Of a stretch of 64,000 nt of DNA, positions 35,383-46,167 are shown piece after piece (positions within the stretch are counted from its first letter, which is position 1; each line of letters begins with the position of its first letter). Source of the stretch: Mangrovimicrobium sediminis (GTDB lineage: Bacteria; Pseudomonadota; Gammaproteobacteria; Pseudomonadales; Halieaceae); NCBI RefSeq assembly GCF_004745945.1, contig NZ_SRLE01000001.1, positions 186,001 through 250,000 of the forward strand. The letters are read 5' to 3'. Position numbers and translations under genes: made by a program. The notes beneath the pieces were generated by a model, which was not told the origin of the DNA, did not search any database, and saw only the letters and a program-made list of their open reading frames with translations.

Positions 35383-36306
35383 ATGCAACGGCCTGTACAA
35401 CTGGTTGGCTTCGCCTGTGCCCTCGCGGCGGGCCTTGCCGCGGGCGCGGCGCGGGCGGCGGGCGACTCCTCCACCAGCTTCTCGGCGGAAATCGGCCTGG
35501 GCGCGGAGTACGACAGCAACGTCTCGGTGGACGAACTCGACGCCAGCAGCAACCAGGGTGACTATGCCGGTACGCTCGACGCCGAACTGAAACTCAAGCA
35601 CGAGTTCAACCCGAAGCTGGATACCAGCCTGACCTACAACTTCAGCGAGACCGCCTACGAGGAGTTCGACTTCCTCGATCGCCAGACCCATCTGCTGGGC
35701 CTGGACTTCGCCGGCGATCTCGGCCCGGTGACCAGCGGCCTGACCCTGCACTACATCAACGCGCGCCTGGACGGGGAGGACTTCCTCGAGTACTACCGCG
35801 CCTCACCCTACGCCTCCGGCTTTCTCGCCAAGAAATGGTTCCTGCGTGGTGCCTACGTCTACTCGGACAAGTCGGTGGAACAGAACCCGGGGCGCGATTC
35901 ACTGGGCCACGCGGGCGAACTGGACGTTTACTTTTTTCGCCGCGGCCTGCGCAGCTACTTCAACGTCGGCTACAAATACAAGCACGAGGATGCCGAAGCG
36001 GACCGCTACGACTACACCAGCAGCGATGTCAAAGTGCGCTACGTTCATCGCTGGGATGTGCTGCAGAAACCGCTGAAGTTCGAGCTCGGCTGGCGATACG
36101 AATACCGCGACTACAGCTCGGTGACGCCGAGCATCGGCGAGGAACGCCTGGACAAACGCCAGCGCTGGAAGACCTCGCTGGACTACCCGGTGTTCACTAA
36201 GGGGAATATCGAACTGTACGGCGGCTACGCCGACTACGACTCAAATTACCCGAGCGCCGACTACGAGCAATACGTGGTCGGCACGCGGGTGTCCTACAGC
36301 TGGTAA
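35383..36306 (+). CDS. Putative outer-membrane beta-barrel protein
   Basis: This 307-residue protein has a signal peptide (VQLVGFACALAAGLAAGAARA) and then alternating aromatic/hydrophobic strands typical of an outer-membrane barrel: SFSAEIGLGAEYDSNVSVDEL, LDTSLTYNFSETAYEEF, YFNVGYKYKHEDA and KFELGWRYEYRDYSS, ending VGTRVSYSW with a terminal aromatic. I chose the ATG at 35383 for the signal peptide. About 12-14 strands can be counted. No porin or transporter family is recognised. It ends one base before the convergent subtilase gene ends. Confidence 0.82.
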   Translation: MQRPVQLVGFACALAAGLAAGAARAAGDSSTSFSAEIGLGAEYDSNVSVDELDASSNQGDYAGTLDAELKLKHEFNPKLDTSLTYNFSETAYEEFDFLDRQTHLLGLDFAGDLGPVTSGLTLHYINARLDGEDFLEYYRASPYASGFLAKKWFLRGAYVYSDKSVEQNPGRDSLGHAGELDVYFFRRGLRSYFNVGYKYKHEDAEADRYDYTSSDVKVRYVHRWDVLQKPLKFELGWRYEYRDYSSVTPSIGEERLDKRQRWKTSLDYPVFTKGNIELYGGYADYDSNYPSADYEQYVVGTRVSYSW

Positions 36307-38142
36307 TCAGGAGCCGCTGAAGCGCAGCAGGCCGTAGCCGTAGATCTCGTCCCGTCCCGGCGGGCCGAGGTCCTCGGCGGAGCGGTAGAGCTCGGACATC
36401 ACGTCGCTACCCGGGTGCTGCCGGCGCAGGGCGGCGGCGGCGGTGGCGGCGAAAGGCACCGCAAACGAGGTTCCCGAGGATGCAACGTAGCCGCCGCCCG
36501 CACGGGCGTGCAGCAGGCCGACGCCGGGTGCGGCAATATCCAGGTAGGTGCCGCGATTGGCCAGGCGGAAGACCCGGCGGGTCTGGTCCACCGCCGTAAC
36601 GGCAACCACGGAATCGTAGGCGGCGGGATACATCGGCGCAGCGACCGGACCACCGTTACCCGCGGCGGCGAGAATCAGCATGTTGTTCTGCTTGGCCCGG
36701 TTGAGCGCAGTTTCCAGCAGCCGGTTCGGCGGCCCCGCCAGGCTGATGTTGATCACGTCCACGTGGCTGGCGATCAGCCAGTCCAGCGCGCGCAACAGGC
36801 TCACCGTGGAGGCGATTTCACCGCGCTCCGGATCCTGTTCGAACACCGCTGCGGCGTAGATCTGCGCCTGGGGTTCAAGGCCCTGGTACTCGGGGTCGTT
36901 GGCAGCAATGATCGAGGCGATCGCGGTGCCGTGGAACGAAGGCTGCGGCGCGCCCTCGGCGACGAAGGTGCGGCTGTTGATATGCGCCGCGGACAGCGCC
37001 GGGTGGCTGGTGTCGACCAGGCTGTCGATCATGCCGATGCGCGGGGCCTCGGCCTCGACCACCGGCAGGCTGGCCACCGGCAGGTTAGCAGCAGTGCGCG
37101 GCGAGACACCCTCGCCCACCGTGGCCAGTTCAGTACCCGCGGTGTAGATGTGGTTGAGGTCGACTTCGGCGCGGTCCTTGCCGACTACGTCGAGCACGCC
37201 GCGGCGCACTTCGGTAATATCGAAGCTGGAGGGACCGGCGACTTCCGCCAGGCGCATACCCAGTGCCGGCAGTTCCGTCACGGTATCGAACAGGTAGCCT
37301 TCCTCGGCCAGTTCCTCGAACACCTGGGGCTCGGCCATTACCAGCCAGTGGTCGCTGTGGATGCGTTCCTCGTCGATTTCCAGGCCGGCCTCGAGATCGT
37401 CGAGAATGTCATCGATCTCGTTGTCGAGTTGCTCCTCGACGATTTCCGCGGCGCGGGCCTCGGCATTGGCGGCCACCGTCTCCTGCACACGCTCCTCGAC
37501 GTTTTCCGCAACCTGCGTCTCGACGTCGGCCTCGACCTGCTCCTGCACGCCGGTTTCGACTTCCAGGGCGACCTCTTCCTCGACCACGCTCTCGACGGTC
37601 TCGGCGACTTTCTCCTCGACCTCGTCGGTGACGGTGCTTTCGACCGCCTCCTCGACGCTGGCTTCAACGCTGTCCTCGAGTTCCTCGGTCACCGTCTCGG
37701 CAATCTGTTCCTCGACGGTTTCCTCAATAGTCTCCTCGACGTTTTCCTCGACATTCTCCTCGACGACCTGCTCGGTCTCTTCCTGGAGTTCCTCTTCAAC
37801 GTTGTCGGTGATCTGCTCCTCGACCTCTTCCTCGACCTGTTCCTCGACAAAGCTGTCACCGGGGCCCAACAGCAGGCGGTCGAGCTGATTGTCGATGGAC
37901 TCCTCGACGGCGTCGGCCACCTCGTCCACAACCTCTTCTTCTACCTGGTCGTCGATCTCTTCCTCGACCTGGTCGTCTATGAGGCCGGAACCGGTGAGGT
38001 CGCCGGGCACCTGCGCACGCACCGGTGTCGCGGGCACGGCCAGAACCAGGGCTGCAACGCACACCGCCACAGCCAGGCCAGAGGGGATTAAATCAATGCT
38101 TTTCAATGACTTGCGTAAAAACATGGTAGTATTTACCGTCAT
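36307..38142 (-). CDS. Exported S8 (subtilisin-like) serine protease with acidic tetrapeptide-repeat domain
   Basis: This 611-residue protein has three parts. Residues 16-43 form a signal peptide or anchor (SGLAVAVCVAALVLAVPATP). Residues 55-90 and 99-250 consist of unbroken tetrapeptide repeats with V/I/L first and mostly Glu after (9 and 38 copies), a very acidic, probably helical stalk. Residues 360-611 form a subtilase domain with Asp373 (GMIDSLVDTSHPAL), His404 (SFHGTAIASI), oxyanion Asn (AAAGNGGP) and Ser559 (SSGTSFAVPFA). The ATG at 38142 is chosen over 38229 because of the signal peptide. It is divergent, by 106 bases, from the ECF sigma/anti-sigma pair. Protease and surface stress control may be linked; that is inference. 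Confidence 0.92.
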   Translation of the reverse strand: MTVNTTMFLRKSLKSIDLIPSGLAVAVCVAALVLAVPATPVRAQVPGDLTGSGLIDDQVEEEIDDQVEEEVVDEVADAVEESIDNQLDRLLLGPGDSFVEEQVEEEVEEQITDNVEEELQEETEQVVEENVEENVEETIEETVEEQIAETVTEELEDSVEASVEEAVESTVTDEVEEKVAETVESVVEEEVALEVETGVQEQVEADVETQVAENVEERVQETVAANAEARAAEIVEEQLDNEIDDILDDLEAGLEIDEERIHSDHWLVMAEPQVFEELAEEGYLFDTVTELPALGMRLAEVAGPSSFDITEVRRGVLDVVGKDRAEVDLNHIYTAGTELATVGEGVSPRTAANLPVASLPVVEAEAPRIGMIDSLVDTSHPALSAAHINSRTFVAEGAPQPSFHGTAIASIIAANDPEYQGLEPQAQIYAAAVFEQDPERGEIASTVSLLRALDWLIASHVDVINISLAGPPNRLLETALNRAKQNNMLILAAAGNGGPVAAPMYPAAYDSVVAVTAVDQTRRVFRLANRGTYLDIAAPGVGLLHARAGGGYVASSGTSFAVPFAATAAAALRRQHPGSDVMSELYRSAEDLGPPGRDEIYGYGLLRFSGS

Positions 38143-38248
38143 GTTGGGACCGTCATACTCTATGATGATGACGAGCCGGACACACAATAATTCCGCGTGA
38201 TGGAATAAAATCGCGTGGCGAATCGTCACTAATACTAACAGGAAACGT

Positions 38249-38749
38249 ATGGCAGCGCTCAGCGATTCACAGCGTCAGGACCTGATGGCCGAACTAAGCG
38301 GTTTGCGCCGGTTCTGCCACTCGCTGACCGGCAATGCCGCTGACGCCGACGACCTGCTGCAGGCCACCGTCGAGCGCATCCTGCAAAAAGGGATGCCCGC
38401 GGACGCGCACACCGCGAAGTGGACTTACCGCGTGTGCAAAAACGTCTGGATCGACGAGTTGCGGGCCCGCGAGGTGCGCCAGCGCTACCCGGCAACGGAG
38501 ACCGAAGAGGAAACCGCGCTCTCGGCGGACACAGTCGCCGAAAGCGAATTGGAGGTGGCAGCGGTCTCGACCGCCATGGCGGCGCTCCCCGAGGAGCAGC
38601 GGCTGGCGCTGACCCTGGTGACCATCGACGGCAAGACCTACGCGGAGGCCGCCGAGATCCTGGATGTGCCGGTGGGAACCATCATGAGCCGCATCGCCAG
38701 GGCGAGAAAACAGTTATTGCAGCTATTGCATCCGGCACAGCCGGAGTGA
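38249..38749 (+). CDS. ECF-type RNA polymerase sigma factor
   Basis: This 166-residue sigma factor has region 2 at residues 10-75 (LRRFCHSLTGNAADADDLLQATVERILQK, then KWTYRVCKNVWIDELRAREVRQRY) and region 4 at 105-165 (LTLVTIDGKTYAEAAEILDVPVGTIMSRIARARKQLLQLL), with no region 3. Size and layout are those of extracytoplasmic-function sigma factors. An AACAGGAAACGT site precedes the ATG. The next gene, 12 bases on, encodes its likely anti-sigma factor. It probably drives its own operon and the divergent protease gene from the 106-base spacer, though promoter boxes were not resolved. Confidence 0.95.
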   Translation: MAALSDSQRQDLMAELSGLRRFCHSLTGNAADADDLLQATVERILQKGMPADAHTAKWTYRVCKNVWIDELRAREVRQRYPATETEEETALSADTVAESELEVAAVSTAMAALPEEQRLALTLVTIDGKTYAEAAEILDVPVGTIMSRIARARKQLLQLLHPAQPE

Positions 38750-38761
38750 CGAGAACCGACG

Positions 38762-39445
38762 ATGAACGACAAGGACTTTGAACTGCTCTCGCAGTACCTG
38801 GACGGCGAACTGGACGAACTCTCCACCCGCCGCGTTGCGCAGCGACTGGGCAGCGAGCGGGAACTGCGCGAGACCTTTGCCCACATGACCGCTGTCGATC
38901 AGAGCATCAGGCAGGTGTACAGCGCATCCGAACAGGTGCCGGCACATATCGCAGCCATGCTCGAAAGCGCAACCGCGGCGCCGCCGCGCCGGACCACGCA
39001 GTGGGCCTTTGCCGCCGCGGCCTCGGTGGCTGCCGCGGCAGGTCTCATGCTCACCCTGCAGTGGCAGCAACCGGAAAGCGCCGGCCCCACCGTGGCCGAA
39101 GTCCTCGAGATCACCCCTTCCATGGCCAGCGGCTGGCAGCCCCTGGCCGACGGGCGCCAGATTCGCCCGGTCCTGAGCTTCCGCGATGTGGACGGCGCCT
39201 GGTGCCGTGAATACCTGGTCGAAGACCATGGCAAAGGCACTCGCGGTGTCGCCTGTCGCGACCAGGGCAAGTGGGAGACCCGCATCGCCGTGGCCGCCGT
39301 GATTCCCGGCGCCAACGACGCCTTCCGCCCCGCCGGTGCCGGCGACTCAGACGCGGTCGCCGATTACACGGCCAGCCGTGCCGACGGCATTGCCCTGTCG
39401 GCCAGCGAGGAAGCGAAAATCATCGCCAGCGATTGGCAAAAATGA
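38762..39445 (+). CDS. Putative membrane anti-sigma factor
   Basis: This 227-residue single-pass membrane protein follows the ECF sigma gene by 12 bases. The amino-terminal ~75 residues are helical and cytoplasmic (FELLSQYLDGELDELSTRRVAQRLGSERELRETF), the LDGELxxxxxRRV pattern seen in RseA- and zinc-less anti-sigma domains. A transmembrane helix follows at about 80-98 (FAAAASVAAAAGLMLTL). The periplasmic ~130 residues include two cysteines (GAWCREYLVEDH, GVACRDQGKW) that could form a disulfide and sense redox or envelope state. No HxxxCxxC zinc motif is seen. A terminator follows. Confidence 0.88.
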   Translation: MNDKDFELLSQYLDGELDELSTRRVAQRLGSERELRETFAHMTAVDQSIRQVYSASEQVPAHIAAMLESATAAPPRRTTQWAFAAAASVAAAAGLMLTLQWQQPESAGPTVAEVLEITPSMASGWQPLADGRQIRPVLSFRDVDGAWCREYLVEDHGKGTRGVACRDQGKWETRIAVAAVIPGANDAFRPAGAGDSDAVADYTASRADGIALSASEEAKIIASDWQK

Positions 39446-39474
39446 CCTCCAGGTCTTCGTGGTTGTAATCCTCC

Positions 39475-39500
39475 GGCCGCTCTCGTAGCGGCCTTTTTTT
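39475..39500 (+). terminator. Rho-independent terminator of the sigma/anti-sigma operon
   Basis: A perfect 7-bp stem, GGCCGCT/AGCGGCC (39475-39481 with 39487-39493), with a 5-base loop is followed directly by seven Ts (39494-39500), 30 bases after the anti-sigma stop codon. Confidence 0.92.
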
Positions 39501-39960
39501 GCCTGTCCCCTGCACGTGTAAGGTGAGGGGGCAGAGTCGCGACTCTGAGCCCGGACTTTCGGCAATCAGCGAAAAAGGGGGAGGTAGAAAAGAAGCAGGG
39601 TCTGCCGCCCCATGTAGACGACAGACCCTGGAGTTCAGTGCGGAGGGCTAGCGGTCCCCGCTCTGTGAGACTGTTACGGCGGCGCACGGCGTAGGCCGGA
39701 CACCTGCCAAAAGGGTCGAGGGCTGCGGGATCGGCCACGCATTCTATGTGGCCTTAAGGCTCTGCGATGCGTACCCAAAGGCCGATCACCCGTTACCTCG
39801 TGTGGTGTTTCACTCCACTCTGTCTGGTTAACGGGTGACATCGGGGGTTTATTCCCCCCTCCATGAAAAAAATGCATTTTTTGTTTCGGTCGCGTTCGCG
39901 GCGGCCGGGGCAGCGCCGCGAGCACGCCCAGGGATGGCCCGAAGGCAGCCCGGGCGGACT
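39501..39960. other. Non-coding gap between anti-sigma gene and acnA
   Basis: These 460 bases hold no convincing gene; short open frames on both strands have no family match or ribosome site. The stretch 39596-39882 is rich in strong inverted repeats and is listed as a candidate structured RNA. The bases next to the aconitase stop (39883-39960) are GC-rich with no clear terminator. Confidence 0.6.
39596..39882. ncRNA. Candidate structured RNA or strong inverted-repeat region
   Basis: At least five strong pairings are visible. (a) CAGGGTCTG/CAGACCCTG, 39596-39604 with 39622-39630. (b) A stem of GATCGGCC with GGCCGATC (39729-39736 with 39780-39787) continued by ACGCAT/ATGCGT (39737-39742 with 39767-39772). 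(c) TCACCCGTTA/TAACGGGTGA, 39786-39795 with 39829-39838. (d) GGGGG/CCCCC, 39843-39847 with 39854-39858. (e) AAAAAATGCATTTTTT, 39867-39882. Stems b and c are long and nearly contiguous. The transcribed strand is unclear: on the minus strand hairpin (a) is followed by a T-rich stretch, like a terminator. I found no match to tmRNA, 6S, SRP or RNase P RNA landmarks. Confidence 0.45.
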
Positions 39961-42687
<2,727 letters not shown>

Positions 42688-42773
42688 GCGAGACCTCCGG
42701 GTTGACGCCCCGCCGTCGCGGCGGGCTATGCTGTAGTGCAGGCCACTACCCTAGCACATCGGGAGATTCAGGT

Positions 42774-44156
42774 ATGAGAACGCGCAGTGAACGCGACAGC
42801 ATGGGCGAGGTCCTGGTGCCCCAGGACGCACTGTACGGCGCCCAAACCCAGCGCGCGCTCGACAACTTCGGCCTGCAGCAGCGGCCGATGCCCGGGGCCT
42901 TCATCCGCGCGCTGGCGGCGATCAAGGCCGCAGCGGCCAGGGCCAACAGCGACTGCGCTGTTCTCGACCCCGCACTGGCTACTGCCATCGCCAGCGCCGC
43001 ACGCAGCATCGCCGACGGCGAGCACGCGCAACACTTCCCCGTATCGGTGTTCCAGACCGGTTCCGGCACCAGCAGCAACATGAACGTTAACGAGGTGATC
43101 GCGCGGCTCGCGAGTGCCGCCAGCGGCCTGCAGGTCCACCCCAACGATCACGTGAACTGCAGCCAGAGCAGCAACGACGTCGTACCCAGCGCGATCCAGG
43201 TGTTGGCCATGGGCGGTCTCAGCCGACGCCTGGAACCAGCGCTGGGGCAGTTGATAGAAACCGTGCGCGAGCGCGCCGACGAACTCTATACGGTGACCAA
43301 GACCGGGCGCACCCACCTGATGGATGCCATGCCGCTGACCTTCGGCCAGGAACTCGGCGCCTGGGCGGAACAACTGCAGGAGTGCGGCGAACGCTTCGCC
43401 GGACTCAAGCCCCGGCTGGGCCGCCTGCCGCTGGGCGGCTCGGCGGTGGGTACCGGGGTGAACGTGCCGGCGGGTTTCCGCGAGCGCTGCATCGCGGGCC
43501 TGTCGTCACAGCTGGCACTGCATTTCGAACCAGCCGACAACCCCTTCTCGCGCATGGCAGGCCAGGACGTGAGCCTGGAACTGTCATCGACGCTGCGCGC
43601 GCTGGCGGTAGTGCTGGGCAAGGTTGCCAACGACCTGCGTTGGATGGGTTCGGGGCCACTCTCGGGACTGGCGGAAATCCAGCTGCAGGCCCTGCAGCCT
43701 GGCTCCTCGATCATGCCCGGCAAGGTCAACCCGGTGCTGCCCGAGGCGGTGCTGATGGTGGCGGCGGACGTCATGGGCAACGACGCCAGCATCGCCCTGT
43801 CGGCCCACTCCGGCAACTTCCAGCTCAACGTCATGCTGCCGCTGATCGCCGAAAAGCTGGCTGCGAGTATCGACGCCCTGGTCTGGGCCTGCGAGGCGCT
43901 GCGCAGCTGCATCGCAGGTTTTACTGTGAATACCCCGCGGGTAGAGGCCAACCTCGCGGCCAACCCGATCCTGGTCACCGCTCTCAACGCCAGGCTCGGC
44001 TACGACCGGGCCGCAACAATTGCCAAGCGCGCCTATGCGGAACAGCGCCCGGTGCTGGACGTGGCGCTGGAGGAGTGCGACCTGTCTCGCGAAGAACTGG
44101 AAGTGCTGCTCGACCCGCAGCGCCTGACAGGTGTCGAAGACTGGCGCGAAGACTGA
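42774..44156 (+). CDS. fumC: Fumarate hydratase class II
   Basis: This is a 460-residue iron-independent fumarase (fumarate to malate) of the fumarase/aspartase superfamily. The start MRTRSERDSMGEVLVPQDALYGAQTQRAL is standard, and an ATG at 42774 with a GGGAGATTCAGGT site is preferred over the longer frame. The catalytic region contains VFQTGSGTSSNMNVNEVIA, HPNDHVNCSQSSND and TKTGRTHLMDAMPLT, and the superfamily signature GSSIMPGKVNPV. It is full length. It is divergent from acnA and converges, three bases apart, with the PPOX-class gene. Confidence 0.97.
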   Translation: MRTRSERDSMGEVLVPQDALYGAQTQRALDNFGLQQRPMPGAFIRALAAIKAAAARANSDCAVLDPALATAIASAARSIADGEHAQHFPVSVFQTGSGTSSNMNVNEVIARLASAASGLQVHPNDHVNCSQSSNDVVPSAIQVLAMGGLSRRLEPALGQLIETVRERADELYTVTKTGRTHLMDAMPLTFGQELGAWAEQLQECGERFAGLKPRLGRLPLGGSAVGTGVNVPAGFRERCIAGLSSQLALHFEPADNPFSRMAGQDVSLELSSTLRALAVVLGKVANDLRWMGSGPLSGLAEIQLQALQPGSSIMPGKVNPVLPEAVLMVAADVMGNDASIALSAHSGNFQLNVMLPLIAEKLAASIDALVWACEALRSCIAGFTVNTPRVEANLAANPILVTALNARLGYDRAATIAKRAYAEQRPVLDVALEECDLSREELEVLLDPQRLTGVEDWRED

Positions 44157-44159
44157 AGT

Positions 44160-44549
44160 TCAGTCCAGGCGTACACCGATGTAACGCCGCCGCTGCAGGC
44201 GTCCGGACAGGCGGGCGCCGAAATCGGCGGCGCGCATCTGCAGGCCGTACTTGCGCAGCAATGCGCGATGAGCAACGGCAGCCTCTTCGGCATCGTCGAT
44301 CAACCACGCCTTGCCCGTGTGCCAGTCGCCGGTCAGGCGGCCATTAAAGGTACAGGTAGCGAGGCGGCACTGGGCAAAATTGCGCAGGCGTTTGACCTTG
44401 CCCGCCTCACCGGCACTGAAGATATACAAGCAGTCCGCATCCGGCGCACACCACACCGGGGTATCCACCCAGTTCCCGTTGCGCCGCAGGGTGGAAAAGC
44501 TGACGTATTTCGCCCGCTGCAGGGCCTCGCGAACGCCCTCATCGGCCAC
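44160..44549 (-). CDS. PPOX-class split-barrel protein (putative F420- or FMN-dependent)
   Basis: This 129-residue split-barrel flavoprotein-like protein contains the family pattern YVSFSTLRRNGNWVDTPVWCAPDADCLYIFSAGEAGKVKRLRN and CRLATCTFNGRLTGDWHTGKAWLI. It resembles the actinobacterial PPOX-class F420-dependent enzymes of the Rv2061 type, with KVKRLRN the probable cofactor-phosphate site. Its start is 2 bases after the stop of the saccharopine-dehydrogenase-like gene, so the two are cotranscribed. F420 use is inference; FMN is possible. Confidence 0.85.
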   Translation of the reverse strand: MADEGVREALQRAKYVSFSTLRRNGNWVDTPVWCAPDADCLYIFSAGEAGKVKRLRNFAQCRLATCTFNGRLTGDWHTGKAWLIDDAEEAAVAHRALLRKYGLQMRAADFGARLSGRLQRRRYIGVRLD

Positions 44550-44551
44550 GC

Positions 44552-45646
44552 TCAGCAGGCCTCGGCCACGGGCTCATCCGAGGGCATAAGTCGTGTCCCC
44601 TCCACCTCCAGCGCAATGCGCGGCCCGAAGGCCATGGTCGGCGTCATGCAGCCGCCGTCGATGCCACCACACAGGGCTTTTTCCACACACAGCAGCGAGG
44701 CCTGGGTGGTGAAGGTGAAGCCCTCCAGGGTTTCCATGGTCGCCTCGACACTCTTGCCGGCGTCGTTCCAGGCGCGCCCCCACAGGCGCATGTAACCGGC
44801 GGCGCGCTGCTCGTCGGTGGGCGGCGCCACGCTGGCGTCGATCTTCTCGAACATGCGCTTTTGCAGGGCGGGCAGCCCCAGCACCGGCGCCAGCGGACTC
44901 ATCGCACGCATCACGCGGCCGGCCTTCTGCGGCATCGCCATGTACATGGTGAAGTTGGGAATACCGGTGCTGCGGTAGGCGGAGCTGACATCGCCCCAGG
45001 GGATGCTGATGCAGTATTCCTCGCGGTCGGAGAACTGCACGGTCTTGCCCCAGCGGGCCAGGGCCACGCGCTTGATGCGGCCGTCGCGGCGCACTTTGCA
45101 TTTGTCCGCGAGCATGCCCATCACGGTTTTCTGCGAGCCCGCGCTGCCGCCGCCGGCGCCATAGAAGGCCATCTCCAGCCAGGTCGCGTCGGGCAGGCGG
45201 TCGGCCAGGGAGCGAGCCAGGGTATCGCTGGGCACCACGTCAAAGCCCACGCCGGGGACGATCACCGCACCGGAGGCGCGCGCCTGGGCGTCGCGGGCGT
45301 AGTACTGCTCGAACAGGTCCGGCTCGCCGCAGATATCCAGGTAGTGAATGCCGTGCTCGGCGCAGGCCTCGACCAGCGGCAGACCGGTCGCGGCAAAGGG
45401 CCCCGCGCAGTTGAGCACCAGTTCGCAGCCTTCGAGCTGCCCGGCGGCCTGCGCCGCGGACTCGATGGGAAATACCTTGCTGGGCAGCGAGAGCTCGGTG
45501 GCGAGGGCCTCCACAGCGGCGCGGTTGCGTCCGGCGAGAATGGGCGACCAGCCGCGCCGGGCGGCTTCGCGGGCGATCAACTGGCCGGTGAAACCGTTGG
45601 CGCCGTAAATCATCCACGTATGTCCGACGATATTATTATCTTTCAT
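44552..45646 (-). CDS. Saccharopine-dehydrogenase-like / trans-acting enoyl-reductase-family protein
   Basis: This 364-residue protein begins with a Rossmann fold, WMIYGANGFTGQLIAREAARRGWSPILAGRN, then LVLNCAGPFAATGLPLVEACAEHGIHYLDICGE and GAVIVPGVGFDVVPSDTLA. These are hallmarks of the saccharopine-dehydrogenase-like NAD(P)-binding family that includes mycobacterial trans-acting enoyl reductase. The carboxy-terminal part ends in GFTFTTQASLLCVEKAL. It is soluble apart from the hydrophobic nucleotide fold. The ATG at 45646 follows an AGGAAAAG site. It forms a two-gene unit with the PPOX gene; a reduction step on a lipid- or polyketide-type substrate is plausible but unproven. Confidence 0.9.
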   Translation of the reverse strand: MKDNNIVGHTWMIYGANGFTGQLIAREAARRGWSPILAGRNRAAVEALATELSLPSKVFPIESAAQAAGQLEGCELVLNCAGPFAATGLPLVEACAEHGIHYLDICGEPDLFEQYYARDAQARASGAVIVPGVGFDVVPSDTLARSLADRLPDATWLEMAFYGAGGGSAGSQKTVMGMLADKCKVRRDGRIKRVALARWGKTVQFSDREEYCISIPWGDVSSAYRSTGIPNFTMYMAMPQKAGRVMRAMSPLAPVLGLPALQKRMFEKIDASVAPPTDEQRAAGYMRLWGRAWNDAGKSVEATMETLEGFTFTTQASLLCVEKALCGGIDGGCMTPTMAFGPRIALEVEGTRLMPSDEPVAEAC

Positions 45647-45854
45647 AGCAAACTTTTCCTTTCAAGCGGCCGTTGCAGTTACCTGGCAAAGGCTTCCTGT
45701 GACGACGGTGCGAAGACAGCATTTATAATAATCGCGACAATCGCAATAGCGATAACCTACGCGCGGGCAGATACTCTGCATTGCAAAGTTAACTATTGTA
45801 ACGACAGACTGCCCCCCTGTGACAAGCGCGCCAAAGGCGCTTGCGGAGAACCCG

Positions 45855-46145
45855 ATGCTGGTAGTGATTTTTCGCGCGCGAATCGCCGCGCTGGACGCCG
45901 AGTACGAACACACTGCGGCGCAACTGCGCGAGACGGCGTTACGGGACTTCGGTTGCCTGCGCTTCGAGGCGCTGAGCGCCGGTGACGAGGAGATCGCGCT
46001 GTCCTGGTGGCCGGACGAGGCGAGCATCAGCGCCTGGAAGCAACACCTGGACCACCGCGCCGCACAGGCCCGCGGCCGCGAGCGCTGGTACGCGAGTTAC
46101 TCGGTGCAGGTGGCGAGGGTGGAGCGGGAATACGACTACCCCTGA
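45855..46145 (+). CDS. ABM-type small monooxygenase/dimeric alpha-beta-barrel protein
   Basis: This is a 96-residue protein with the ferredoxin-like dimeric fold of antibiotic-biosynthesis monooxygenases. It reads MLVVIFRARIAALDAEYEHTAAQLRETALRDFGCLRFEAL, then EEIALSWWPDEASISAWKQHLDHRAAQARGRERWYASYSVQVARV, matching the family including the typical W-x(3)-H and R-x-RWY segments. The GGAGAACCCG site sets the start at 45855. It is divergent from the reductase gene across 208 AT-richer bases that contain ATCGC/GCGAT inverted arms (45740-45753). Similar proteins act as quinol monooxygenases or heme-degrading enzymes, so the activity is open. Confidence 0.85.
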   Translation: MLVVIFRARIAALDAEYEHTAAQLRETALRDFGCLRFEALSAGDEEIALSWWPDEASISAWKQHLDHRAAQARGRERWYASYSVQVARVEREYDYP

Positions 46146-46167
46146 AGCCGGGACTTTCCCCGCCGGA

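Noticed and set aside
36415-38091. 558-codon plus-strand frame opposite the subtilase
   Set aside because: The Asp/Leu/Phe-rich repeats are a mirror of the Val/Glu codons on the real strand; the minus strand has a signal peptide and catalytic triad.
39596-39882. tmRNA, 6S, SRP or RNase P RNA
   Set aside because: Conserved landmarks of these RNAs (tag frame with tRNA-like ends, 6S central bubble, SRP loop, RNase P core blocks) were not found; left as an unnamed candidate.
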